This document shows positions 26,167 to 33,868 of a stretch of DNA of 64,000 bases, one piece after another. This stretch comes from Fibrobacter succinogenes (GTDB lineage: Bacteria > Fibrobacterota > Fibrobacteria > Fibrobacterales > Fibrobacteraceae), in contig CADCGB010000005.1 of assembly GCA_902800815.1 (NCBI GenBank), positions 35,201 to 99,200 of the forward strand. The letters are read 5' to 3'. Both the position numbers and the translations under genes were made by a program. Every line of letters starts with the position of its first letter. The first letter of the stretch is position 1. The notes beneath the pieces are model-generated. The model saw nothing but the letters and a program-made list of their open reading frames with translations, made no database searches and was not told the DNA's origin.

Positions 26167-26661
26167 CTAACCCGCCGTGGCGCCCAGGTCGAGCGATTCG
26201 AACGCCTGCGTCTTCTTCTGGGATTCAACGGCGAGGACTATGTCGCGGGTATCCTTGCGGGCGAAAATCCCGTAGACCAGGCTTGCGCCTGCGATAATGC
26301 CCGCAAATACGTCTTCGGGAATGCCAATCAGCCCCTGGAAAGAGAGCTCGTCGTAGCAGGCGGTCATGTGCCCTTCGGCCACGAATTTGTGGCTTGCGGT
26401 GAATCCGCGGAAGGGACCCTGGCCAAGGCGGACTGTAATCTGGTTATCCTTTACCGAACTGATGATGCCGGTCCAGCGGATGACCCTGAAGCCGTACTGC
26501 AGCTGGTACTTGACGGTTGCCCCTGCGTTGAGTTCTTTTGGGAAAATGTAGTGGAGCTTGGGCTCTTTGCCGACAGTCAGGTTCAGGGGAGCGTATTGAA
26601 GCGTTTCCAAGACATTCGGAAGCGAAAACTCTTGCCATGAAGTTTGACTGAACTGCACCAT
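26167..26661 (-). CDS. SRPBCC (START-like) ligand-binding protein
   Basis: 164 residues, no signal peptide. The pattern FSQTSWQEF near the N-terminus, then FRVIRWTGII, RLGQGPFRGFTASHKF and MTACYDELSFQGL is typical of the SRPBCC fold, in which a long C-terminal helix (DVFAGIIAGASLVYGIFARK) covers a lipid-like pocket. It is the gene before the UbiD-family decarboxylase on the same strand, so it could bind a quinone-like or aromatic intermediate; this is inference. Confidence 0.6.
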   Translation of the reverse strand: MVQFSQTSWQEFSLPNVLETLQYAPLNLTVGKEPKLHYIFPKELNAGATVKYQLQYGFRVIRWTGIISSVKDNQITVRLGQGPFRGFTASHKFVAEGHMTACYDELSFQGLIGIPEDVFAGIIAGASLVYGIFARKDTRDIVLAVESQKKTQAFESLDLGATAG

Positions 26662-26743
26662 ACGTTAATTAATTTAGCAAAAAAAGCACGAAAGTGAACG
26701 AAATTTCTGCAATTTCCTCAGATTTTAGAAAATGCGCCTAAAA

Positions 26744-27181
26744 CTAGGCCTGTTCGAACATGTCGATGCGCTTCTTGTGCTTGCCGCCCATGAATTCCGT
26801 CTCGAGGAACTTCGTGGCGAACACTTCGCACTGTGCGTAGGCGATAATGCGTGCGCCCATGCAGAGCACGTTCGCGTCGTTGTGGAGGCGGGTGAATTCG
26901 CAGGAGGTGAGGTCGCCACAGACGGCAGCGCGGATGCCCTTGTGCTTGTTTGCCGCCATGCTCATGCCGATCCCGGTACCGCAGATGAGGATACCGCAGT
27001 CCGCTTCCTTGCTGGTAATCTTGTTGCAGACCTTGTCGGCGAAAATCGGGTAGTCGCAGGATTCCGTGGAGTCGGTACCCATGTCGAGGACCTTGTAGCC
27101 CTTGTCTTCCAGAAACTTGACGAGTTTTTCCTTGTATTCGAACGCGGCGTGGTCACAGCCGATGGCGATGGTCTTGAACAT
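26744..27181 (-). CDS. rpiB: Ribose-5-phosphate isomerase B
   Basis: Interconverts ribose-5-phosphate and ribulose-5-phosphate in the pentose phosphate pathway. Start at 27181 (MFKTIAIGCDHAAF) puts GCDHAA at the expected N-terminal position; the frame extends 19 codons upstream without support. ICGTGIGMSMAANK holds the catalytic Cys and anion hole, and RLHNDANVLCMGAR the catalytic His. 145 residues, normal for RpiB. Divergent from the glycan operon. Confidence 0.92.
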   Translation of the reverse strand: MFKTIAIGCDHAAFEYKEKLVKFLEDKGYKVLDMGTDSTESCDYPIFADKVCNKITSKEADCGILICGTGIGMSMAANKHKGIRAAVCGDLTSCEFTRLHNDANVLCMGARIIAYAQCEVFATKFLETEFMGGKHKKRIDMFEQA

Positions 27182-27311
27182 GATTAAAATCCCGGTTTTC
27201 GAGTTGAAAAGTCCATAACCTTGAACTTTATCGGGCAATATAGATAATTCATCGGGTTATGGCTTTTGGGGGCTCGGGACCGGTGCAAAATAAATCTATT
27301 TTTGGCCTGTT

Positions 27312-28754
27312 ATGGGCAATCTAGAGACCGACAGCAAGTTCCTGAAAAAGGCGATGATCGTGAACGTGGTGGGGACAATCCTCAAGGTTTGCGGGCCTCT
27401 CCTGACGTTCGTGATGGCGCGCATTTTCGGTGCCGCCGAATTCGGTATATTCGTCTCGTCGCAGACGCTCCTCCTCACGATTGCGCACTCGGCGACTCTC
27501 GGGCTCGATAAGGGCCTCTACTGGTACCTGCCGCAGAACAAGTTGAACAACCGTACCGCGCACGACGGTATCATGGAATCGTTCTGGGTTTCGGCGGGTA
27601 TTTCGCTCCTGTGTATGGCAGTCATTTTCGTGGGTTCCTTCACGCCCTACATTTCGAAGGAGCTGCCCTGGTATGCCATTTCGCTCTTGTTCTATGTGGG
27701 CACCTACGTGTTCAGTACGGCATCCGAAGGGAACCGCCGCCCGCAGAATGCCGTGTTCGTCAATTCGTTCCTGACGGTGACGCTCGCCCCTGCGGTGTCC
27801 ATCGCGCTCTACTTCCTGAATATTCCGCATGCGCTTCCGCTAGGCCTTTTTGTGGGCCAGGTGGTGGGCTTCTGCGTGCACTTTGTGCTGGTGCGTCGCC
27901 AGTTCCCCGATATGCCCCTGGTGCCGGGCAAGCTGCCACCCAAGAGTTTGGTGCTTTATTCGTTGCCGCTCGGGCTTGACGAGGTTGTCGCGTCGTTCCT
28001 GCTGCGTTCGAGCCTCTGGATGGTGATGCTTTTCCTCGGGCCCGAAAAGGCCGGTGCCTACGGTATCATGGTCACCATCTCGAATGCCCTCCAGACTATC
28101 CGCGTGGGCTTTACGCCTATCCTTACGCCGGTCGTTGCGGGCATGGACAAGGAACGCCTCAAGACGGACCTCAAGCCGGTCTACAGTTACTGCGTTTTCA
28201 TGGTCACGTTCATCCAGCTGCTTATCGGGTTCTTCATCGTGCTGTTCCCGGACTTGATTCTGGGCATTGCGGGTAAGGACTTTATTGTTCAGCCCGAAGC
28301 GCTGGGCATATTGCTGTTCGTGCACCTGCTGGGCGGGTTTGGCGGAATGTCGAACTTGGTCATCAACGGGCTCGGCAAGACGCTTTATTCGCTGAAGATG
28401 GACTTTACGTCCCTCGTGGTCACCTTGGTGACGGGCTATTTCCTGATTCCCGCATTCGGACTCGTGGGCGCCGCGCTCGCCATGCTTTGCCAGCAGGGCG
28501 TAGCGATTATCTGCAATAACATCTACCTGATTATGATGGGCTACAGGCCGTATTCCATAAAGCTCGTGTCGCAGGCGCTTTGGATTGTGGGGCTCATCGC
28601 CTTCTACATTGTGGTGAACATGGGCGTGTTCTCCATGGTGATGTGGCAGAAGATAGTCGTGTACCTGGTGATTGTTGCCCTGTTGCTCCTTTACTGGAAG
28701 ATTGTCAAGAAGCATTTCTCCGCGAACGCCAACATCCCTAAAAAGCAGGCGTGA
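27312..28754 (+). CDS. Polysaccharide flippase (Wzx/MOP family)
   Basis: 480 residues with 12-14 predicted membrane helices, no signal peptide and a basic C-terminus. The N-terminal stretch (VVGTILKVCGPLLTFVMARI, then FGAAEFGIF) and the conserved mid-protein FGLVGAALAML are typical of the oligosaccharide flippase group of the MOP superfamily. These move undecaprenyl-linked glycans across the inner membrane. Its stop (TGA 28752-28754) overlaps a possible GTG start of the next gene. It opens a five-gene glycan operon running to 33777. Confidence 0.85.
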   Translation: MGNLETDSKFLKKAMIVNVVGTILKVCGPLLTFVMARIFGAAEFGIFVSSQTLLLTIAHSATLGLDKGLYWYLPQNKLNNRTAHDGIMESFWVSAGISLLCMAVIFVGSFTPYISKELPWYAISLLFYVGTYVFSTASEGNRRPQNAVFVNSFLTVTLAPAVSIALYFLNIPHALPLGLFVGQVVGFCVHFVLVRRQFPDMPLVPGKLPPKSLVLYSLPLGLDEVVASFLLRSSLWMVMLFLGPEKAGAYGIMVTISNALQTIRVGFTPILTPVVAGMDKERLKTDLKPVYSYCVFMVTFIQLLIGFFIVLFPDLILGIAGKDFIVQPEALGILLFVHLLGGFGGMSNLVINGLGKTLYSLKMDFTSLVVTLVTGYFLIPAFGLVGAALAMLCQQGVAIICNNIYLIMMGYRPYSIKLVSQALWIVGLIAFYIVVNMGVFSMVMWQKIVVYLVIVALLLLYWKIVKKHFSANANIPKKQA

Positions 28755-28756
28755 TT

Positions 28757-29560
28757 ATGATTCCCAAGAAAATCCATTACATCTGGCTGTCCAACGACCC
28801 GCTGCCCAAGCTGCCGCAAATATGCATCGACAGCTGGAAGCGCCATTGCCCGGATTACGAAATTGTCCATTGGGACATGGAAAAGAGCAGGGCGGTTATC
28901 GATAGCGTTCCCTTTGTCCGCGAGGCGGTGGAACAGTCCAAGTGGGCTTTCGCGAGCGACTATATCCGTCTGTACGCTCTTTACCAGGAAGGTGGCGTGT
29001 ATTTGGACAGCGATGTGTACATGTACCAGAGCTTCGACCCGTTCCTCGAAAACGAGTACTTTACCAATATCGAATATACGGTGCATTTCAAACGTAGCGG
29101 GTCCGAGAAGCTTTTGAACGAGGACGGGAGCAAGAAGGATCCGGATCAGATGGTGATTCCGGGACTTGCGTTGCAGGCGGCCATTTTTGGTGCGCGAGCA
29201 GGGCACCCGTTCCTCAAAAAGTGCATGGAGTACTATGAGGGCCGTCCGTTCGTGTTGCCCGACGGAAGCCTGAACACGACGAATATTTCGCCCTGCGTGT
29301 ACGCGCATATTGCCCAGCAATACGGGTTCGTGTACAAGAACGAACTGCAGAAACTCTCCGAAGGGATGACGATTTACCCGGGCGATATCTTTTTGCCGAG
29401 CATGAACGAGTCCAAGACAAAGCCGTTCGCGATCCACGTGACCAACGGCAGCTGGCGCCCGTTCTTACACCGCCTGAAAAATTTCCTCAGGAATTCGCCG
29501 CGAGGGACTACTGAAGGCCGCCTTGCCGCTTACGAAAAGAAGCCTGCCGTCACCCTATAG
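28757..29560 (+). CDS. GT32-like glycosyltransferase
   Basis: Start ATG 28757 (MIPKKIHYIWLSNDPLPKLP); GTG 28751 is a coupled alternative. The IPK.IHYIW opening, SDYIRLYALYQEGGVYLDSD with DxD near residue 86, and length 268 fit the capsule-type GT32/OCH1-like sugar transferases, which use nucleotide sugars and a metal held by DxD. Lies in the glycan operon directly after the flippase. Confidence 0.82.
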   Translation: MIPKKIHYIWLSNDPLPKLPQICIDSWKRHCPDYEIVHWDMEKSRAVIDSVPFVREAVEQSKWAFASDYIRLYALYQEGGVYLDSDVYMYQSFDPFLENEYFTNIEYTVHFKRSGSEKLLNEDGSKKDPDQMVIPGLALQAAIFGARAGHPFLKKCMEYYEGRPFVLPDGSLNTTNISPCVYAHIAQQYGFVYKNELQKLSEGMTIYPGDIFLPSMNESKTKPFAIHVTNGSWRPFLHRLKNFLRNSPRGTTEGRLAAYEKKPAVTL

Positions 29561-29573
29561 AAAAGGACTTTTT

Positions 29574-30617
29574 ATGCCGAGTGTAAAATACCTTTTTGTT
29601 CTGACAAGTTCCCCGAAGGACTTTTTCTGCGAGCAGACGCTCGTGGCGATTGCCTCCCTGCGTGTGCATAACCCGGGCGCGTTCGTGACGTTACTTACCG
29701 ACGACAAGACGGCGGAAACCCTCACCGGTCCGCGTGCGGTCTTGAAGGACGCGGTCGATGAACTCAAGGTGCTGACCCTGGATGAAAAGTTCACGCCGAT
29801 GCTACGTTCCCGCTACCTGAAGACGGTCATGCGCAATGTCATCGACGGCGACTTCCTGTACATGGATTCGGACATTGCCATCGTGGGCGACCTCTCGATT
29901 CCCGAAGAATGGAAGGGCGGTATCTATGCGGTGCTCGATTTCCACACGAACCTCTCGAAGGCTATTAACCGCAAGAAGGTGTTGAACAACGCGAAGATGA
30001 TGGGCTTCTCGCCGATTCTGAACGACGAGATTTTCAATGGGGGAGTGATGTATGCCGCAGACACTCCCGAAGCCCGCAAGTTCTTCGAGACCTGGCACGA
30101 ACTCTGGCTCTATTGCGTGTCGAAGAATTTCCCGTACGATATGGCGAGCCTTGCCGAGACGAACTTCAAGTTCGGCTACATCACCAAAAAGATGCCCGGC
30201 GGCTGGAACTGCCAGCTGGCCTATGGCAACCGATTCCTCCCGACGGCGAAGGTGCTTCACTTCTTCGGTTCGCGCATCATCGATACCCGCGGCCACAATG
30301 TGCCCGCAAGTATGAATTTGTTCTTGCCGAAGATTCTGCGCAAGGACTTCTACACCAACCTGAAGAACATTCCGGTGAAGGTCAATGCCGACAAGAGTAT
30401 CACCATCAACGAATACTACGACGATGTGATTGCCCACGCCAAGGAAGAATTCGAGTTCCAGACACGCAAGGTGGGGGCGGCGGGCGCCTACATTATCCGC
30501 AGCTACGCCTTCGCCAAGTCGCTCGCATGGATTTACAAGAAGATGCCTTTCCTCGTGTTCCCGCTGAGAATTTTGGGAACGCTTCTCGGGAAGGATAATC
30601 GCGGGGGCCGCAAGTGA
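29574..30617 (+). CDS. Nucleotide-sugar glycosyltransferase, GT-A fold (GT8-like)
   Basis: Start ATG 29574 (MPSVKYLFVLTSSPKDFFCE) has AAGGA 8-12 nt upstream; earlier in-frame starts overlap the previous gene without a ribosome-binding site. FLYMDSDIAIVGDL contains the DxD metal motif near residue 98. NGGVMYAADTPEARKFFE and a late HFFGSRI (His ligand) follow GT8-like enzymes. Product 347 residues. Its stop overlaps the GTG of the next gene (GTGA), so translation is coupled. Confidence 0.75.
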   Translation: MPSVKYLFVLTSSPKDFFCEQTLVAIASLRVHNPGAFVTLLTDDKTAETLTGPRAVLKDAVDELKVLTLDEKFTPMLRSRYLKTVMRNVIDGDFLYMDSDIAIVGDLSIPEEWKGGIYAVLDFHTNLSKAINRKKVLNNAKMMGFSPILNDEIFNGGVMYAADTPEARKFFETWHELWLYCVSKNFPYDMASLAETNFKFGYITKKMPGGWNCQLAYGNRFLPTAKVLHFFGSRIIDTRGHNVPASMNLFLPKILRKDFYTNLKNIPVKVNADKSITINEYYDDVIAHAKEEFEFQTRKVGAAGAYIIRSYAFAKSLAWIYKKMPFLVFPLRILGTLLGKDNRGGRK

Positions 30618-31777
30618 ATTTGCTTTTTAATCTGGTCGCAGTACAGCCGATTCACAGCGCCAAGTTCCATGGCGGTGGAAGTTACGGCGAAGTGATTTTC
30701 TGGGCGCTGGTGAAGCGTGGCGTGCAGTTCAGCTGCGCCTACGACAGTAAAAAATATCTGGACCCGGCGATTGTCGAGGCCTGCAAGGAAAAAGACATCC
30801 CGCTGTTCGATATCAGCGTGCAGACCCCGCAGGAAATCATTGACGCAAACAAGATTGATACCTTCTATACGCCGCTCTATTCACTCGAAAAGAAGTGGGC
30901 AATTGACGTGAAGGACTTCGTGTTTACCTGGCACGGCGTGCGTGCACTGGAAATGCAGTACAGCTGGGCAGGTGTCGGTTTTGCCAAAAAACTCGGGCAG
31001 AAATTCGAGGCGCTGGTGCGTTATCGCGAAAGCTGGAAGAAGTATTTCTACAAGCCCAAGTATCAGGACCTGGCCAAACGCATGGCCGAAGGCAAGGCGC
31101 GTACGATTACGGTGAGCGAGCATAGCCGGGCCTCCATCAAGGCGTTCTTCCCGGAACTCCTGAATCTGGAAATTCCCGTATTCTATAGCCCGATGACGGA
31201 ATATGAACCGCAGGGATTCCTGCCGCCGGGAGTGGCTGCGAAAAAGTACTTCTTGCTCACGAGCGGAGCCCGCTGGGAAAAGAACAACCTGCGTGCCGCC
31301 CGCGCGTTCGATGAACTGGTGGGCATGTATGAATCGCAGGGCAAGTCGCTCGACATGAAGATGGTGATTACCGGGGCGACGAATGCGCGTGCCTACCTGC
31401 GCCACCTCAAGCATAGGGACCGCTTTGTGCTTCTCGGCTATGTGGAAAACAAGGAACTGGAATTCTTGCACCAGAATGCGTACGCGTTCGTGTTCCCGAG
31501 CCTGAACGAGGGTTTCGGTTACCCGCCGGTGCAATCCATGCGCTATGGTGTGCCCGTGGCGGCGAGCGGCACGACTTCCGTTCCCGAAGTCTGTGGCGAT
31601 GCGGTGCTGTACTTTGACCCGTATTCCGTGAGCGAAATCAAGAACCGCCTGGTGCAACTGCTCGATTCCAAAATTTACGACGAGTATGCGGCGCGTGCCC
31701 CCAAGCGTTACGCGCAGGTCCATGCCCGTCAGGTCGAGGATCTGGAAAAGGCTGTAGATTTTATACTGAAGGTGTAG
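30614..31777 (+). CDS. GT4-type glycosyltransferase
   Basis: Start GTG 30614 overlaps the upstream stop by 4 nt. GT-B fold signatures are visible. The N-terminal domain has FHGGGSYGE. In the C-terminal domain LLTSGARWEKNN begins the donor half, and YAFVFPSLNEGFGYPPVQSM gives the E-x7-E-like donor-sugar motif. GVPVAASGTTSVPEVCGDA is standard for GT1/GT4 enzymes. Acts on the cytosolic face of the inner membrane. Part of the same operon. Confidence 0.88.
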   Translation: MNLLFNLVAVQPIHSAKFHGGGSYGEVIFWALVKRGVQFSCAYDSKKYLDPAIVEACKEKDIPLFDISVQTPQEIIDANKIDTFYTPLYSLEKKWAIDVKDFVFTWHGVRALEMQYSWAGVGFAKKLGQKFEALVRYRESWKKYFYKPKYQDLAKRMAEGKARTITVSEHSRASIKAFFPELLNLEIPVFYSPMTEYEPQGFLPPGVAAKKYFLLTSGARWEKNNLRAARAFDELVGMYESQGKSLDMKMVITGATNARAYLRHLKHRDRFVLLGYVENKELEFLHQNAYAFVFPSLNEGFGYPPVQSMRYGVPVAASGTTSVPEVCGDAVLYFDPYSVSEIKNRLVQLLDSKIYDEYAARAPKRYAQVHARQVEDLEKAVDFILKV

Positions 31778-31779
31778 TT

Positions 31780-33777
31780 GTGCGCTTGCTAAAGAATCCC
31801 TACCTTGCGATGGCACTTGTGGCTCTGGTGGTACAGAGCGTTCTGCTGGTATTTTTCTACAGCCTGCCGGACCCGCTCGGGCTCTCGATGGCCGAAATGT
31901 TCGAGGGCAAGACCCTCTGGCAGATATTCATGGCGTTCGGCGCGGTTCTTGCCATGGCGGGCCTCTTTGGTTTTGCCCGTGCTCCGCGTGGGCTGGCGAT
32001 TTTTTACGGCCTTTACTTCTTCGTGGCGATTGCGGACTATGACGTTTTCCGCTTTTCGCACCAGCGTCTTTCCTATTCCTTCTTGCGCACGTATTTTCAT
32101 ATTTCGAACATCACCGATGCCACTACGGTTTCTACGCTGGGCGGTGACCTGCTCGGCACTGTACTCTGGGTATCGATGGTCCTCCTCTGCTTTACGGGTG
32201 CAATCGCGTTCGTTGTGGCCTATACGCTCCGGCTGCGTGCGCGCCGCCAGACGCTCGTGCTTGATAACCGCAATGGGGCCTGGAAGCCCGCTTCCCGGAA
32301 AATTCCTGGCGTGATGTTTGCTGTCGGTATGGCGCTCTCGCTGGTGCCGCTCGTGCTGTTCCTTACGGGTACGCGCGGGTGGATTGAAATCCCGGTGACG
32401 CACACGAAGGTGGATATGCGGTTTACGCTCGGCAAGCATACGCTTACGGCGCCGATTTTGCACATTGCCGCGGTCGAGACTTTCGAGTTCATTCATGACA
32501 ATGCGAAGATTACCGAGGAACTCGTTGGTGACTTGGATGCCTTCCTGCCGAAGGACTTTGCGGCGGATCGCAACGATGATCTGGAACTCCCGATGTACCG
32601 TGGCGCCCCCACGCATGAATACAAGGCGAAAAAGCCCTACAACATTGTGTTCATTATGGGTGAGTCGTTCAAGGGCCGCATATTCAACAAGATGCTCGAA
32701 GGCGATACCGCCGTGGCGCCGAACATCTGGAAACTTGCAAATGGCGCTTACTTCGAAAAGGATTCTGCCGGCAATGCGCTGGGTGGAGCCCTATGGTTCA
32801 AGAACGCTTTTAGCGGCGGCTACCCGACGGTGCGCGGTACGATGGCAACTTACATGGGGTTCCCCTCTCACCCGAACCGTGACGTGCCGAGTTTCTATGC
32901 GGCAAACAAGTTCAAGGGCTGGCCGGAATTCCTGACAAACTATCATCGTGCGTATGCAACGGTATCGAACCCGATTTTCGACCACACGCTGCCCTTTATC
33001 GAGAAGTTCTTCGATAAGGATTGGCATCTGATTGGCGAGGAGAAGGTGGAAGGCGCTGCAGATAGTTTGGGCGTGGATCTCGCGATTGAATTGCTCAACA
33101 AGATGCCTGCGGATAGTTCCTGGGAACTTTCGTTCAACACGATTTCTTCGCATATTCCGTTCTACGGGTATCCCGAAACCTTTGCCGCCAAGCCTGAAGA
33201 TGCGATGGTGCGTTATCGGAATGCGATACGCTATACCGACCAGCAACTCGGGCGGTTCTTCGAAGCGCTTTCCAAGCGTTCCGATTTCGGGAATACGGTC
33301 GTCTTTATCCTGGGTGACCACGATACTCCCGTAGATTCCGTGGATTATATGGTCCCGCAACCGCTCGGACTTTCCGCATCGCAGATTTTTATCGGGATTT
33401 TTGCACCGGATACGGCGTTGCTTAACGGGCTGACTATTCGCGAAGATGTCGCCTCGCAGCTGGACTTGGGCCCGACAATCTTTGACCTTGCGCAGGTGCG
33501 TGAACCGAACCATTTCTGGGGTTACGACTTGCTTGCCCAGGAACGCCCTGCAGAACAGCCGTCGGTATTCTTCTCGCAGAATGCCTACTACCTCGGGTTC
33601 CGCGACCACGTGCTTGCAGGTGGCCTCGAGAACGAGGATGTCTATCGCGCGGGTGCAGGTGGTGAATCCCCGTATGCGCTCACGACGGATGCCGCCGATG
33701 TCGCCTGGAAAAAGAAGGCGGTGGGTGCCGCGAAGGCCGTGCGCTCTGTGCTCCGCAACGACATCATGATGCCGTAG
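31780..33777 (+). CDS. LtaS-like alkaline-phosphatase-superfamily transferase, copy 1
   Basis: GTG 31780 starts 2 nt after the previous stop. About five membrane helices fill residues 1-190. The periplasmic sulfatase-like domain starts at NIVFIMGES (near 293, metal Glu) and includes a Gly/Thr-rich segment (SGGYPTVRGTMATYMG) expected to hold the nucleophile, and FILGDHDTP (near 510, metal ligands). Family members transfer phosphoglycerol or phosphoethanolamine from phospholipid to glycans or lipid A. In this glycan operon it probably decorates the surface polymer. Confidence 0.8.
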   Translation: MRLLKNPYLAMALVALVVQSVLLVFFYSLPDPLGLSMAEMFEGKTLWQIFMAFGAVLAMAGLFGFARAPRGLAIFYGLYFFVAIADYDVFRFSHQRLSYSFLRTYFHISNITDATTVSTLGGDLLGTVLWVSMVLLCFTGAIAFVVAYTLRLRARRQTLVLDNRNGAWKPASRKIPGVMFAVGMALSLVPLVLFLTGTRGWIEIPVTHTKVDMRFTLGKHTLTAPILHIAAVETFEFIHDNAKITEELVGDLDAFLPKDFAADRNDDLELPMYRGAPTHEYKAKKPYNIVFIMGESFKGRIFNKMLEGDTAVAPNIWKLANGAYFEKDSAGNALGGALWFKNAFSGGYPTVRGTMATYMGFPSHPNRDVPSFYAANKFKGWPEFLTNYHRAYATVSNPIFDHTLPFIEKFFDKDWHLIGEEKVEGAADSLGVDLAIELLNKMPADSSWELSFNTISSHIPFYGYPETFAAKPEDAMVRYRNAIRYTDQQLGRFFEALSKRSDFGNTVVFILGDHDTPVDSVDYMVPQPLGLSASQIFIGIFAPDTALLNGLTIREDVASQLDLGPTIFDLAQVREPNHFWGYDLLAQERPAEQPSVFFSQNAYYLGFRDHVLAGGLENEDVYRAGAGGESPYALTTDAADVAWKKKAVGAAKAVRSVLRNDIMMP

Positions 33778-33822
33778 GGCAGAACCCTCCATCGCCCTAT
33801 TTGACCGATTATCAATAACTTG

Positions 33823-33855
33823 GGTCGCGTGCCGTGCCGCCTGCGGCCCTTTTTA
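33823..33855 (+). terminator. Terminator after the glycan operon
   Basis: GGGTCGC (33823-33829) pairs with GCGGCCC (33844-33850), including one G-T pair, followed directly by TTTTT. It separates the glycan operon from the exporter gene that starts at 33869. Confidence 0.6.
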
Positions 33856-33868
33856 TTATATTGCAGGC